From Spisula solida (Eukaryota > Mollusca > Bivalvia > Venerida > Mactridae), in NCBI GenBank assembly GCA_947247005.1, contig OX365957.1, forward strand, positions 14,294,817-14,358,816: a stretch of 64,000 nucleotides of DNA. Direction: 5' to 3'. The translations under genes and the position numbers were made by a program. Below the pieces are notes generated by a model. That model did not search any database and had not been told where the DNA came from. It worked only from the letters and a program-made list of their open reading frames with translations. Positions 1-12,149 of this stretch are shown in pieces. Within the stretch, counting starts at the first letter, position 1. The number at the start of each line of letters is the position of its first letter.

Positions 1-704
1 ATGCGTATATTAGCGCACTGAATTCCCGTGCAGATGTGAGTTTGATAAAGACACAGCAGTACGCAGCATAGCACTATATTCTATACCAAAATTCAAAACC
101 AACACAAAGTAAACTCTCAGGGCTACCCAAATATATTATATTGTACCAAAATAATAGTACCCGATCCTATATTTCGTTGTTTAGTGACAAAATTAACAGA
201 CACATGAGAGATTTGTGTTGATTTTCTTTGCAGGCGGAACGAAATTGGTTTGACTCATTAGAGTTAGTTACTGTTTTTTTAGTTGTCATAGTTCCCCTTT
301 AACTTTTTTAAGTTTAAATTAGTTTCAATTGATAAAACCCCTACAAAAGCTCGTCACTCGCTCCCCGTAGTCAGCGTCGGTCAGCGACAGCTAAAAATCT
401 CTAATAATTACAATATTGTGAGCTGACCTGAATAGACATTTCCCATCTTTCACGAAGACGATACCGACGACGGGTTACGACACATTTCGTGGGGGGAATA
501 GAGGGGTGGTCTCAAAGTGACTAAGACACGTGGATAAGGTCTCTACTTCTACTTCATTGCTCGTCAAAATCCACTTCGTAGACGTAATAACGAGGGAAAA
601 GGGGGTGCAACTACTGCCTCAGGTGCAACAATAAAAGTAACTTTTTGAACTGTGAACTTAAAACAAACGTCTGTGAAGTTGGCAGATAGTTGTTAGTTGT
701 TCAT

Positions 705-830
705 TCAGAAGTTCATTCAAAAATTTAATATTCGAATTAACTTCTCTCAGAAGTTCATTCAGAAGTTTATGCAGAAGTTAATTAGAAGTGTTTGTCATAA
801 GTTAATATTCGAATTAACTTCTGACGGAGA
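705..830. repeat. Short direct repeats around TAATATTCGAATTAACTTC
   Basis: TAATATTCGAATTAACTTCT occurs twice, about 77 bp apart (near 726 and 803), between many copies of AGAAGTTCATTC-like 11-mers. Subterminal repeats of the enclosing element. Confidence 0.7.
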
Positions 831-837
831 AGTCCGT

Positions 838-1258
838 CCGTTGCATTGGTCTGCGACTGTTTCTGACACCCTCTCAGACTTTCAGGAATATTTGTGCCAA
901 TTGAGAAAATGATATTTATGACCTCTAGGGTCCCTTAGGAGTCCATCTCATTGGTATGCGACTGTTTCTGACACACTCGCAGACTTTCAGGAATATTGGT
1001 GCCAATTGAGCAAATGATATTTTTGAACTATAGGGACCATAAGGAGTCCATTGCATTGATCTGCGACTGTTTCTGACACCCTCGCAGACTTTCAGGAATG
1101 TTGGTGCCTATTGAAAAAATGATATTTTTTACCTCTAGAGACCCTTACAACTCCATTGCATCGGTCTGCGACTGTTTATGACACATTCGCAGACTTTCAG
1201 GTATGTTAATGCCAATTGAGAAAATGATATTTTGTTACCTCTAGGGACCCTGAGGACA
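838..1258. repeat. Tandem repeat, about 105 bp x 4
   Basis: The block TCTGCGACTGTTTCTGACAC recurs with starts near 850, 954, 1060 and 1165, followed each time by CAGACTTTCAGG and TTGAGxAAATGATATT. Entirely inside the 434-1712 element. Confidence 0.9.
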
Positions 1259-2169
1259 TTCATTTTGACACTGACATGAAATTTTATAATTTCGGATTCG
1301 ACATCAATTTCAACATTTCCAAATGTCCACCTCGTCCAGCGCATCGTCCTGCACCTGACAGACGGGACGCTTTTACTGAAGCATTGACAATGACAGACAC
1401 TGCATGATTCTGATGGTAAAAACAAGCCTCCACCTAGTCAGGTCGTAGACGACGACTATAATTTAAGCGGAGTTGGCAAGATAGTGAAAATCTCGAAATA
1501 TATTAATGATTCCACGAAGAGAAAGGTTCTTCGGCAACTCAATCAACTATACTTGATCTGGCATCAAGTGATAACTGAATTCATGAACTGTTATATGCAC
1601 GTAGTACAATGTAAATTAATTGTATCTGTCTTGTCAAATATATTATGATACATCCCCCATCTGATTAGTCCTAAGTCGGTTGTCGGTATCGTCTTCGTGA
1701 TGGGAAATGTTTAATTGCCCACTTTGTTGTATAATTTCCTGCTTTATGATAAAATAATACATTAGTTAGACATATTTTTATATAAAGTGGTACATACCAG
1801 GTCCTGGAAACACACAATAAAATGTGAACACGAATAGAATTTTTTTTATTGCATATCTAATACTCAACAGATAAACATTTACTAGAATATAGTGTACATT
1901 TATTAGCGAAACATCAGTTTATTTAAGGAAACTGTTTAACAATAGTACATAACAATCTCGATACACTGCGATGATCAACCCTGACAAATGAATGTTCAAT
2001 GAATAAAAGACACACATATGACAACAAGAAGTTATGGTGACAAGTCTTTGCATTTAATGTATGATCAAAATCAACACTATGTTCTATTCATTGCATGTGA
2101 CGACGGAAATATACAAGGAGCGAACATAGCCCCAATCAATAAACGCAATGTACAATTCGTTAACAAGTT

Positions 2170-5100
2170 TTATTCCGGTAGTCGAAACGTAGCTTTTGTA
2201 ATCTTCCCGGTAATTTCCTCTGTGCCTTTGACTTCTATTTCAGTTCCACTGAAAGTAAGACTAACACAAACTTCACGATCTAATCCACCCGTAGGATCAG
2301 TTAACGGAACGTCAAAGGATTCCAGATTCCAACATCCTGCCTCATCAGTGTACTTTGGATCTTTTAAATTGGAAAAATAAAGAAGGAATCTGATACTTTC
2401 CTGTTTTTTCGATGTAGGTGTGTAAGTCCTGGACGTTTGTGGTTCACCAGTCTTTACCACCTGGCCAATTTCAACGTGTTTACTAAAAATGTTTTTACAT
2501 CGTATGCCACGTTCAGTTTCCACTCGTTTACTCACGGGATGCTTACCATCGATGAATGCAGTATTTGTTTCAAAGCCAAATGTGTATTGAAGTACCCGTT
2601 CTGATATACACTCTGGTTTGAAGCCGAAGATTGGGGCACCTCTGAGTACAGCAGACGCTGCGTCCTGTGGTATAACTACTTGATAGTCGCTGAATGTCTT
2701 CTTGATTCGTTGCTGTAGAAACATAGACTCAGAAAAGCCACCGACCATTATTAGCGTTTTTACACCTTTAGCTTCTTTCTTCGCCAGCAGTTCTTTTACA
2801 TGATTCACCGTGCTCGTGATTGACCTATCGTATAGTCGTTCCCAAAATGTGCTCTCACATCTCAGTTTGTCTTTCATCAATTTCATACTGTTGCCGTACA
2901 TTGAAGTCTCGATACATTTTGACAGTTCAATGTTGTGTTCCTCACGGAACATTTCCATTAGCAACGGGGGCACTTTCATAGTGACCAGCTTGCCTTTGAA
3001 ATATCGTTTCTTAAGTTCGAATTCACGCCAAAGATCTAACCAATCTTCTGTTGATTTTGCTTTAAACGTTTTATAAACGTTATCCCCAATAAGTGCAATA
3101 AGCATTTCTTCAAACGCTAGGTCAACAAAGATACCACCCCATCCTCCACCACTAGCGGCTGCTATTTCTTTCAGCGATCCTGATTCATGTATTTCGTGAA
3201 TAGTGATATCGACTGTACCGCCTACAATTGATTAAGCACTAGTCGTTATTCTATAGTAAGCACGAGCGCATAAAAACGATGTAGAAATTAATTTGAAACA
3301 AGGAATAAGTGTCGCTATGAGAGACTTACAAAATTTAAGCACAAAATGAAAACATATACATGTAAATGTATATTATAGATAACACGCGTTCTGTACACAT
3401 GTACAAATTCAGGTGGAACAATTGATTTCATTTACTATGTGTACTAACGGTGATGCCAGTCGACTAAGAAATCCATAGTGCCCTTTCTTGATTTGAGCGA
3501 ATAGTCTGGCCTTAAACCCAAGATACCTTGCTTTGCAGTATATAGTTTTTTCTTTGCTGATATCAGAAGACAAGACCTTTGCAATTTTCACAAAGATAAT
3601 AATGCTCAGAGAAGACAAAAATAAACTTTGTACTCAAATGCAACATTCGGCAACATTTTGGGGGATTTCGAGCCTGACTAAAACGTTCAGAATTTAAAAG
3701 TGATAAGGATTGGAATACGATACTTGTACATTCGACACAATTTGAAACCTCAAGATATTCAAAATTATTTGCATGCAAAATCCACACAGAGTTACAATTG
3801 TTCATAATACGTATATATTTTATTGTCACATGTTTTATGTATGTACATTTCGTAATGTGTTGATTACATGTAAACAAACTATTTATCTTGATAACTACTA
3901 ACCTCCGGCATCTATGATCATGTACTTCGTTCCAGCTGGAAATGATCTCACATTGACGCCTGTCTCATCCAACCTTTTATCAAGTGGTAAATGTTGACAA
4001 TAGATGGACGCGCATTCTGGTTCTAAAGCAATGAGTAATTTGTCTGATGCTATTCCAGCCTGAAATGTTTAAAGACCAAGTAACATTTTGGCCAAAATAA
4101 AGGCAATATACGACCATATGAGGTATATATTTATTGATATTAAACTAACTGTCATTGAAACATTAATTGTACTTGCTATGTGCATTTGTGTTCAAAGGCA
4201 TATCATACTTACTCAGCTTATTTGGCATACACATATCTTAGTATTGAGCATTAACTGGATTATTTTATTAACATATGCACTTACTGTATAATATCAATTA
4301 GTTGAATAATGATTTCGGTGAAACGATAATATTATAAATGTCGATACAAACCTTTACTGCGGCTAGCCTCATAAATTTCTTTGCCGGATCTGTCCATATG
4401 GCTGGTACAGTTATTACCCACTTGATTTCCGACATTTCTATTCCTCCGACAACTTTTGACTGTATTTGCTTATGAACATCTTTGACCAAATATTCTATTG
4501 CCAATGAAAACACAGTAATCGCTGGTAAACTTCGACCCATTTCATCTGCTAGTTCTAGCCGTTCAGTTATTTTCTATGGTGAAGACAAAATGTATTTAAA
4601 ATACATATTACGACAAGAGATGTCTGTAAAACACGCATGTCGCCATGGAAGCCCAATGGTCAGAAATGATCAAGGTCACGATGACCTTAGGGGTCATCTA
4701 CTGTTGCTGACCAACCTCCATGTAAAGTTTTAAGCTCCTAGGACGAAGCGTTCTTGAGTTATTGACCCGAAACCATTTGAATATTCAGAAATGGTAAATG
4801 TCACAGTGACCTTAACCGTTAACTTACTGACCTCAAAATCAATCGGTGTCATCTACTGTTGATGACCAATCTCCAGCTTAAGTTTAAAGATCAAAGGGCA
4901 AAGCGTTCTTGAGTTATTGAGCGGAAACCATTTTATACGACAGTCAGACTGGTCGACCTACCGACTGACCGACAGACCGACATGTGCAAAGCAATATACC
5001 CCTCATCAAAGATGGGGGGGGCATAATAACATATCCCACTTTAAGGGAAGCTATTTGAAACCATAAAGAAGAAAGATACAAATCTGAACGGTATTTCAGA

Positions 5101-5893
5101 CATTTAGAAATAAAGCATAAGTTGGAATATTGACATTTAAGTAGTTTTCAGATTATCAGAAGTCGCTACGTGTATACACCTTGTCCTTAACGAATGGATT
5201 TTAGTATTTCTTACAAGTCAGGTATCCCTAACATTGTGGTAATTCCTGTGTAAGTAAGCCCATCATTGAACATTTACGTAACTACTAGATACCTAACTAC
5301 AGGTCCATAACGGACTCTGTTTCATTTGTTCATTGCTCTGTGAAAAGTTGAAAAAGTGCATTATCAACAAGTTAAAAAGGAGGTAAAATCACAGCTGTGT
5401 GCAATGTTTGATAAGAGGAGCTGAAAGACATATTTGGTGCATATTATAAATACAGTAGCGCACAGACAATTCAAATCCACACACAAACGACGACAGCGCA
5501 AGAGTCAGACATAGAGCGTATTTAAAAGGAAACATTGACCGGCTTCCTTAATACACACATCTTAAAATTGTTAACCTTAAATACCTCTCCTAATTTTTTC
5601 ATGAGCTTCATTTTGAATCTTCTAAAGTAGTAAAAGCTTTTTGCACTTCCTTCTTCAACCAGTTCTCTGTATCTATTTTCTGCCTCGTATCCAAAAGCTT
5701 CAAGTGTCGTTCCATCATTGTTGATCAATACTACGGAAGGTGTCTTTAATGTCGACAGGCTTCCCGATTCAGAATACCAACAACATGTTATGCTTCCAGT
5801 TGGGTCCGTTTCTAATTTATGTTTCAGAAGTACAGACCATCCCGAATATGTGGTTCCAAAATCTATTGCCGCAACAAGAGGTTCTTTCGTCTC
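2170..5893 (-). CDS. HSPA12-like Hsp70-family ATPase, four coding exons (5' exon missing)
   Basis: Exons on the minus strand: 5893-5585, 4573-4352, 4059-3903, 3221-2170 (stop 2172-2170). All junctions are GT/AG and keep phase, giving 579 codons. The first exon holds the phosphate-1 motif AAIDFGTTYSG and the segment FGYEAENRYREL followed by YYFRRFKMKL. The second has AITVFSLAIEYL and WVITVPAIWTDPAKKFM. The third has LLIALEPECASIYC and ends at IIDAGG, completing the phosphate-2 motif DAGGGTVDIT with the last exon. The last exon carries the adenosine-type motif TLIMVGGFSES. This order and length fit HSPA12A/B-like proteins, an atypical cytosolic Hsp70 branch without the standard peptide-binding domain. 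An in-frame TAG lies just upstream of 5893, after a splice acceptor, so the start Met must be on an upstream exon I could not locate. No frameshift or stop is seen. The family is known to be expanded in bivalves, so this is probably one of many paralogues. Family assignment is confident; specific function is not known. Confidence 0.93.
4610..5026. repeat. Dispersed bivalve-type repeat in HSPA12 intron
   Basis: Contains AAGGTCACGATGACCTTAGG, GTCATCTACTGTTG twice, GCGTTCTTGAGTTATTGA twice, then GACCGACAGACCGACATG and a GGGGGGGCATAATA end. Low-copy tandem structure of two units. No ORF. Confidence 0.7.
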
Positions 5894-7900
5894 CTAAAAC
5901 AGAAATGCATGGCATTATAGAAACTCATTTTATATTTGAAACAGTCCTTTTGTATTCCCTATATTTCAGCAATTTATGTTATACAGTTTCAGTTATATAT
6001 TTAGACATTTTGTTAAGGAACTCACGACAATATTGTACGAGACGTTGCCAAACTTATATTTGAACAGTATTGAACATCAAATATTTTCATGCAGACACGA
6101 TATAAATTGAATAACTTGTTTGTATCGTGTAGAGTTTTGTGCCAGGAAACACATCCACTCGCTGTTTAATTTGTTTGCAATATGGTTATACCAAACTCAA
6201 CACTTTTGTAGAGGGTGGGGTGTTTAGATTTTTGAAGGCCAACCACTCCTATAGAAACACCCACTTAGGTAATTTTCGTCAAGTGAAGGGTATTTTGCGT
6301 TTAGTTGCTCTTATCATTTTAATTATGCAAACTATTTTACAAAAAGAGCAAAAAGTGACAACGCCTTCCTTAAGCGTAACCATTGGTGATATGATATCTA
6401 GGACAAATCCAACAATCAAAACAGTGCCTTTTATGTCAATCAGTTCATTTCGAAAATTCTACATGCCATAATGTTTACGAGACTACCCATAAGATGACAT
6501 TCGTTAAATTATGTACGCGGCCGATAGCATGGCATGTGCTGTTGTTTGTTATACATGTACTGGTAAAATGACACTCATATATATTATGACACAAGTGAGT
6601 GTATACTACTATGTTCATAAGTTTCAAAAACGTATTTGGACGGAATGTATGCCATACATCCTTCCTGGAGACAATGCAAGCAACATGGTGGTTTGGTCAA
6701 GAGGCTCAAGACGCAGCTCCAAATCCCACCATCACAAAACACCGTTCGGGAGGCATGATATGCCAGAATAGTAAAGGCCGAAGTCTCACGATCTTGTACC
6801 CAAAGACTTGTGAACATTGGGAATATCGCCACGCTGATTACATATATGAGAAATGCAAACAACATCGATCGGATTAATCGGTCCGTAAAAAGCCCGAAAA
6901 AACTATGCCTCTACAAAATTGTTGATTTTGTTTCTAACTAAATGGTATTTATAATAAACACTGTGTGTACATGTTGCCTGACCATTATTATACATGATTA
7001 AAAAAGAGACATTTCGATTATATCTTGCCAGCATGAAAATATCGTATGTTAAAGGCTGTTATAAGTGGAGAAACACTCATACATGTACATGTATTGTCAA
7101 ATCAATGCTATATAAGTGAAGCTAAATATCATTCTTTACTCATTGTTCACCTTTCTACTTTCCAGGCAAACACACGACGACGCAAAACAACGAGAATTCA
7201 ATTGCAAAGAAACGCATGTGCGTATTCATTACGTTTCGTGTTGGTGGCTATTATACAATTTGTGTTGTCAAATATTGCAATACGTGTTGTCGCCCTTCTT
7301 TTGACATGTCTTCGTGTACCTAGTTCGTTTTGATCATTCACGTGTTCATGCATTCGTCACAAACATACGATATAACAGACATCAGCCATCATAATCATTC
7401 GACTTAATATTATCCTTTTGCTTAACCATAAAATTATTTAATAACTAACATGGCTCGATGTCTGGATAAAAATAATTATATTTAGCCTCGGATAATTTAT
7501 CATAACTTATCACACATAATGTGAACTAGCGACCGTTACATAGCGATATGAGAATTACAATACTAGTAACCATTTGATTACAGTTATCTTCGCATGAGCA
7601 TCTGACCAAGAGTAAGGTGATTTTCAACAATTCGTGTACTATTACATGTTAACTCTATCAGGCATTTTATTGAAATCATGTCCCCTTTCTCTACTTAGTG
7701 CAAATAGTGCAAATGTTAAAGTTTAGGTACGGGTTTTTAACCTCTAATATTTTCAAAGTGCATTGACATATTGCTTTGATACTTTGCATACTTGTTCACC
7801 ATCATGACCCAAACTCATACACAGGGGTAGGTAACTCTATCAAGCATTTTGTTGAAATTACTTATGTTATACACGTAATCACAATGGGTAGCTGCTGTCC
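5894..7900. other. Upstream of HSPA12-like gene: no gene recognised
   Basis: The missing 5' coding exon and promoter of the HSPA12-like gene should lie here or further right, but no exon can be supported: the short open frames show no family similarity or clear splice context. AT-rich sequence without strong repeats. Confidence 0.5.
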
Positions 7901-7924
7901 TGATTCTGAATTAGACCATGGACT

Positions 7925-8050
7925 CTTTTGAAATACCGCGGCTGTGGCCGTGTGGTAAGGGCGTTCGCCTGGGAATGAGAGATCGAAGGTTGGAAACCCG
8001 GCGTAAGCTGCTATGGTATGGATTTCCAGTGACGTGGGTAAATAAAAGCA
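7925..8050 (+). mobile_element. tRNA-headed SINE-like fragment
   Basis: TGGCCGTGTGGTAAGGGCG resembles a Pol III A box and AGGTTGGAAACCCG a weak B box, about 35 bp apart, followed by an AT-rich tail with ATAATAATAAT. It is not foldable as a functional tRNA by eye, so a decayed SINE head is most likely. Confidence 0.5.
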
Positions 8051-8715
8051 TAATAATAATTTGATTAAAGTCATTATTTCCCCTTTTAAGTCTTTGGCAG
8101 AGGCGTCGAAGCGATAAGTACTTTATTACATTGTGGTTACGCCACATTACATGTATTAATCAACTGTATAATATTGGCCGCGTTGTCACTCCATATACGG
8201 GGCCAAGCTGGACACAAAGCTCGACCATTATGGAAAAAAGTCCCCCATTAAGAAATCAAAGTACTGGGGAAAATCGCAATTCTGGGTATTAAAGGGTATC
8301 ACATTTAATGGTACTGAATTTCAAAACAAATGCTAGTATTGTGAAAAGGTTTCTGAGACGGGATAGCAGCTGAATCATTCACATTACACCACAACGGACC
8401 CATCACAATACTAGAACTCATAAAGGCAATACACCTGCTGTAGTTCTAAGTAATATGTACAAGATGTGTTCGATTCCAACGTGTTTCACAGTGTTTTTCG
8501 TTTTTCACATACATAACTTCATAAGATGCTCGTTAAATGAATGATCAAACATCGAATGTACCAGCGGACATCAAGACTTACCAGTCCTGGTATATATTTT
8601 GGCAGGTCAGACTCGCGTAATAAATAGAATAAAATACATTTGATTAAACGTTTCCGCGCAAATTATTTTGATGGTATTAAACCAGAAGAATGTACGAAAT
8701 GGGATAGGGCATCAA

Positions 8716-9660
8716 TGGGCGCAAGAAAATATAAGCTAGCGTCTAAAAACTTCACACAGTCATAATTCCACAACTCTTCAGCTGCATAATTATGTAAATT
8801 TTAACCATCCGGATACGGTACGATTCGCGAAAACGAATAAAATAGGGGTCGAAACACAAAGGACGATATGGTCTGGATTTTTGACGGGAAATTGTATACA
8901 CAGCAGCGCACGGACAAAGGTTGGCCTAACGACAGACACAAACTATTCAAGGTATCTGATGATTTATGATAATTCAATGGATCCAACGTCGATCAATACT
9001 ATTAACACGGGCGCAAGAAAATGGAAAAAAACAAACTAAAAACTGCGTATACAGAGTCCTTATTCCATATTTATACCTGCGTACGAACAGGATAAGGTAC
9101 GAATAGCGCGAACGAATAAGATGGGGACGAAACATAAATAAATCATATGGGGCATGTTCGTAGCGTCTGTTCCGCACATGTGCGGGATGTTCTACTCCAA
9201 ACACCTTACGAACAAAACGGAACAGAAAGTAAAATGTTTAAGACGACCAAAATTGTAGTTGCAGTCGTAATATTGGAGAAAAAAATATGCATAATGATAT
9301 ATTTGAATGTGACTGTTTGCCCACAATGCCCCATAATTGGAAAATAAATTTATTATATTCTATTTTATAACACAAGCGACCATTGTTCTTGCTGTAATCA
9401 CGTGACTGTTCTGGCTGCACCACCTCTGTGGCGGGCACAGAAAGAACATGTTCCGAACAGTGTTCCGGTTTGTTCGTAAGTGTGTTCCACTGTCCGGAAT
9501 GTGCGGAACAGCGTTACGAATGCGCCCATGGTCTCGACTTTCAGCGGGAAAATTTATGTAACAGTGCTGGGAAAAGGGTTGTTCTAACGGTAGATCTTAC
9601 TATTTAGCTGAAGATCTCTGCTAAGTTAAAGGACGAAACGTGGATTAATACTATCAACAA
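8716..9660. repeat. Tandem duplication of an approx. 288-bp unit, second copy interrupted
   Basis: Unit 1 runs about 8716-9003 and unit 2 about 9004-9660. Shared blocks in order: GGGCGCAAGAAAAT, GGTACGA(A/T)..GCG..AACGAATAA, GGGG(T/A)CGAAAC, then ATGGTCT, GCGGGAAA, and GT(C/G)GAT(C/T)AATACTAT. Unit 2 contains the 377-bp TIR element 9151-9527. Confidence 0.7.
9151..9527. mobile_element. 377-bp MITE with about 75-bp imperfect TIRs
   Basis: The left end GGCATGTTCGTAGCG..CTGTTCCGCACA and CACCTTACGAACAAAACGGA recur inverted at the right end (GCATTCGTAACGCTGTTCCG). ATGG flanks both sides, and unit 1 of the surrounding duplication gives the empty site ATATGGTCTGG. No ORF. Confidence 0.75.
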
Positions 9661-11159
9661 ATGCAAACTATTGTAAATAAAAAAGAGCAAGCACACGTTA
9701 GATTAGGCCTTTCTAGCTAAACTGTAATATGCATGTTTTAACCACAAATTGTGTTAAGTTCGTCTGCTCAACGGGTTACATTTAACAGTGACATTTTTAT
9801 CGCCCCTCAAAAATCATAAGTCATTTTACATCGCGTAGGAATTTATTCGCACAAATACATTTTCTCACCCAAATAAGCTTTCAAAAAGTTCACACAATAC
9901 AAACAAATAAAAAATACTAAATTGTTGTAAACAAATATTCTCATAAATGGTCGAAAATTACGAATGTGCTTGAGATTTGCATGCACTTCTTTCTTGCTCG
10001 GATGAATTAGTCGTGGAGAAATTACATCGTTAAAATCGTAGTGATTTCAGGATTGTAAGTAATCAAATACTGGGGTTCCCCCAGTAAAAACCGACCTTTA
10101 TGTGAAAACAACTCGGCCATTAGGGGATTCGGTCGTTTTGATTGGCTTCTGAAAAACCAAGTTACGGCGATGCGTCATCAGACAACAACAACAACAACAA
10201 CAGACAACACAATCACAAGAATATAAACTGAACGAAGGGGAGCGCATCCTGAATGTGTTGGGAACGATATGCCCCTATATTGCATTTGGACAACAGTATC
10301 ACCAATTAATTGGACATTCAGTACTGTGATGTAAATATATTTAATGATGAAAACTTTTTGACATAGGAAATGAGAATTCGGATACCCAACGATTGGATAA
10401 GGGTAATGCTAAATTCGAAACCAAATGTCAAATATATTGGTTTTGTTTCATTTAATGGTTTGTTTTTATACGTTAGATATTTATTGTTATCTTTCTATTG
10501 TTTTTTTGCACAATAATCGTTAATTAATAAAATTGTCAATAATTTAGTGTTTCATTATGGACTTGTTAGGGTTCCGACTGTCATATTAATTCGGCATTTG
10601 ACCTGAGGATTAAAACGAGAGTCCACAGCCCAACAACAAGGCCATTATGAAAACACTTCATTACTAACATTATATTAATAAATGGCATGCTATTAGAATA
10701 TAAAACATACACTCACCATAATTATTTTAGATATCCATATCCAAGATGTTTAATAACTAAGGGGCGTTGTTATCATGAATGAACTGCATCGTTATCGTTG
10801 AGGCAATTTCTTGATTAACGAAACTACTTCCGCGTTGAATCGGTACACATATAGAGGTGCAAAACATGTGTTTCCACGAAATAATCAAACTTAATAAGTT
10901 GAATACTAGTAGTTAATTCCAACTCAAAATCAAAGTATAAACATGTGCCAATGCAAACATTATTTCCCATAACATCAAATGAATAAAACAACACCACAGT
11001 ACATACAAATGTATAAATAAAACGTGTCCACAATATAGAACTTCTTACTTTTCAGTCACGACTCATTGCTTGTTTCATAGTGCATCTATATCGTAAGAGC
11101 GTTTAGTTTATTGTACAAAACACAAACATTTGATGAGCGGATTTAAATATATATGTATT

Positions 11160-11875
11160 TATATGTACTATTGTTTCCTTAGATAAACTGATTATTCGCA
11201 ATACAAATAAACACTATAATCTAGTATATGTTCATTTGTTGAGTTTTAAATATGCAATAAAAACTCTATCTATTCGTTTTCACATTTTATTGTGTGTTTC
11301 CAGGACCAGGATCTGGTGAGTACTTGTACCACTTTAAATAAAAAAATGTTTAACTAATATATAGAGGATATTACATGAGTGTCTCTTCATATTGAATTCA
11401 TTAAACGAGTTGAATAAAATAATAAAATTCGAGGCTCTGTCGAGCATTTTATCGATTTTATTCAACGAGTTTTATAAATCCAATATGGAATGTCACAAAT
11501 GTAATGTTCTTTTTTTCATATGTTAGCCCTTTCTGGCTGAAACATAAAATAGGTACCTATTTTCACTATAATAAACGCGCAACTTTGACGACGTCGCCTA
11601 TACTTTGAGTGACGTAACGTCAAAGCTTTTTTACACTAGTGTATTATTAAAAATAAATAATGGCTTTATTACGCTGTAGCGACGTCAAACATATGATAAA
11701 TTATTTTATTATAAAGCAGGAAATTATACAACAAAGTGGGCAATTCAGGTTAGCTCACAATATTGTAATTATTAGAGATATTTAGCTGTAGCTGGCCGAC
11801 GCTAACTACGGGGAGCGAGAGAGGAGCTTTTGTAGTGGTTTTATCAAACTCATTTAAACTTAAAAAGTTTTCACA
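11160..11875. repeat. Inverted duplicated segment, copy B
   Basis: Reverse-complement partner of 300-433 plus 1713-1960, interrupted by an unrelated 342-bp element at 11358-11699 that is absent from copy A. Similarity fades outside this range; no HSPA12 exon is found next to it, so the gene itself was not co-duplicated here or has decayed. Confidence 0.8.
11358..11699. mobile_element. Foldback repeat, about 342 bp, first copy
   Basis: Starts ATATAGAGGATATTACATGA and ends near GACGTCAAACATATGATAAA. Nearly identical in order to 33504-33849. An internal inverted repeat pairs CATATTGAATTC..AACGAGTTGAATAAAAT with its complement about 80 bp on. Copy A of the duplicated segment gives the empty site. 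Contains several ACGTCA/GACGT motifs. No coding capacity. Confidence 0.75.
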
Positions 11876-12149
11876 TAAATTCCGTAAGTCACAAAAAGAG
11901 TCAAAAATAATAAATAGACCTACTCTGTAAATATACATTACATTACATGTAAAGGTCTTTGGTGTTTTATATACTGTAGATTATAGTTTATAACTAACTA
12001 TTTCAGCAGGCTGACATTGCAGGCAAAGCCAACAACATTAATTTCTGGTATTATAGACATGGAACAATTTAAGAGGCAATTTATGTACTCCGATACAAGA
12101 AAATATATTGATTAGAGTATTGATTGAAAGACCATAACTAAGGGGTTCC

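Larger units (their letters stand above)
434..1712. mobile_element. 1.28-kb non-autonomous TIR element carrying a 105-bp minisatellite
   Basis: Ends are inverted: from 434, (ag)ACATTTCCCAT then CACGAAGACGATACCGAC; from 1712 on the other strand the same sequence with a 4-nt gap difference, about 35 bp in all. Flanks show AAT on both sides (431-433, 1713-1715). The empty site is preserved in the paralogous segment near 11742. No transposase is visible. Superfamily unknown; a 3-bp duplication would be compatible with several. Confidence 0.75.
300..1960. repeat. Inverted duplicated segment, copy A
   Basis: Bases 300-433 and 1713-1960 match, reversed, 11160-11357 and 11700-11875. Shared blocks include CTACGGGGAGCGAG, GCTCACAATATTGTAATTAT, CCCACTTTGTTGTATAATTT and TTATTGTGTGTTTCCAGGAC. 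The copy is split by the 434-1712 element. It lies directly 3' of the HSPA12-like gene. Confidence 0.8.

Noticed and set aside
697..912. Open frame of 71 aa at the left edge
   Set aside because: It is translated from the FIQKF-type short repeats and the 105-bp minisatellite inside a transposon; no family similarity and no splice context.
2018..2380. Plus-strand open frame over the HSPA12 last exon
   Set aside because: Antisense shadow of the HSPA12-like coding exon.
6139..6877. Several open frames upstream of the HSPA12-like gene
   Set aside because: Overlapping frames on both strands without recognisable domains or codon signal; none provides a donor in the right phase with confidence. MFTSLW with a GTACAAG donor near 6800 was considered as the missing first exon but is too weak.
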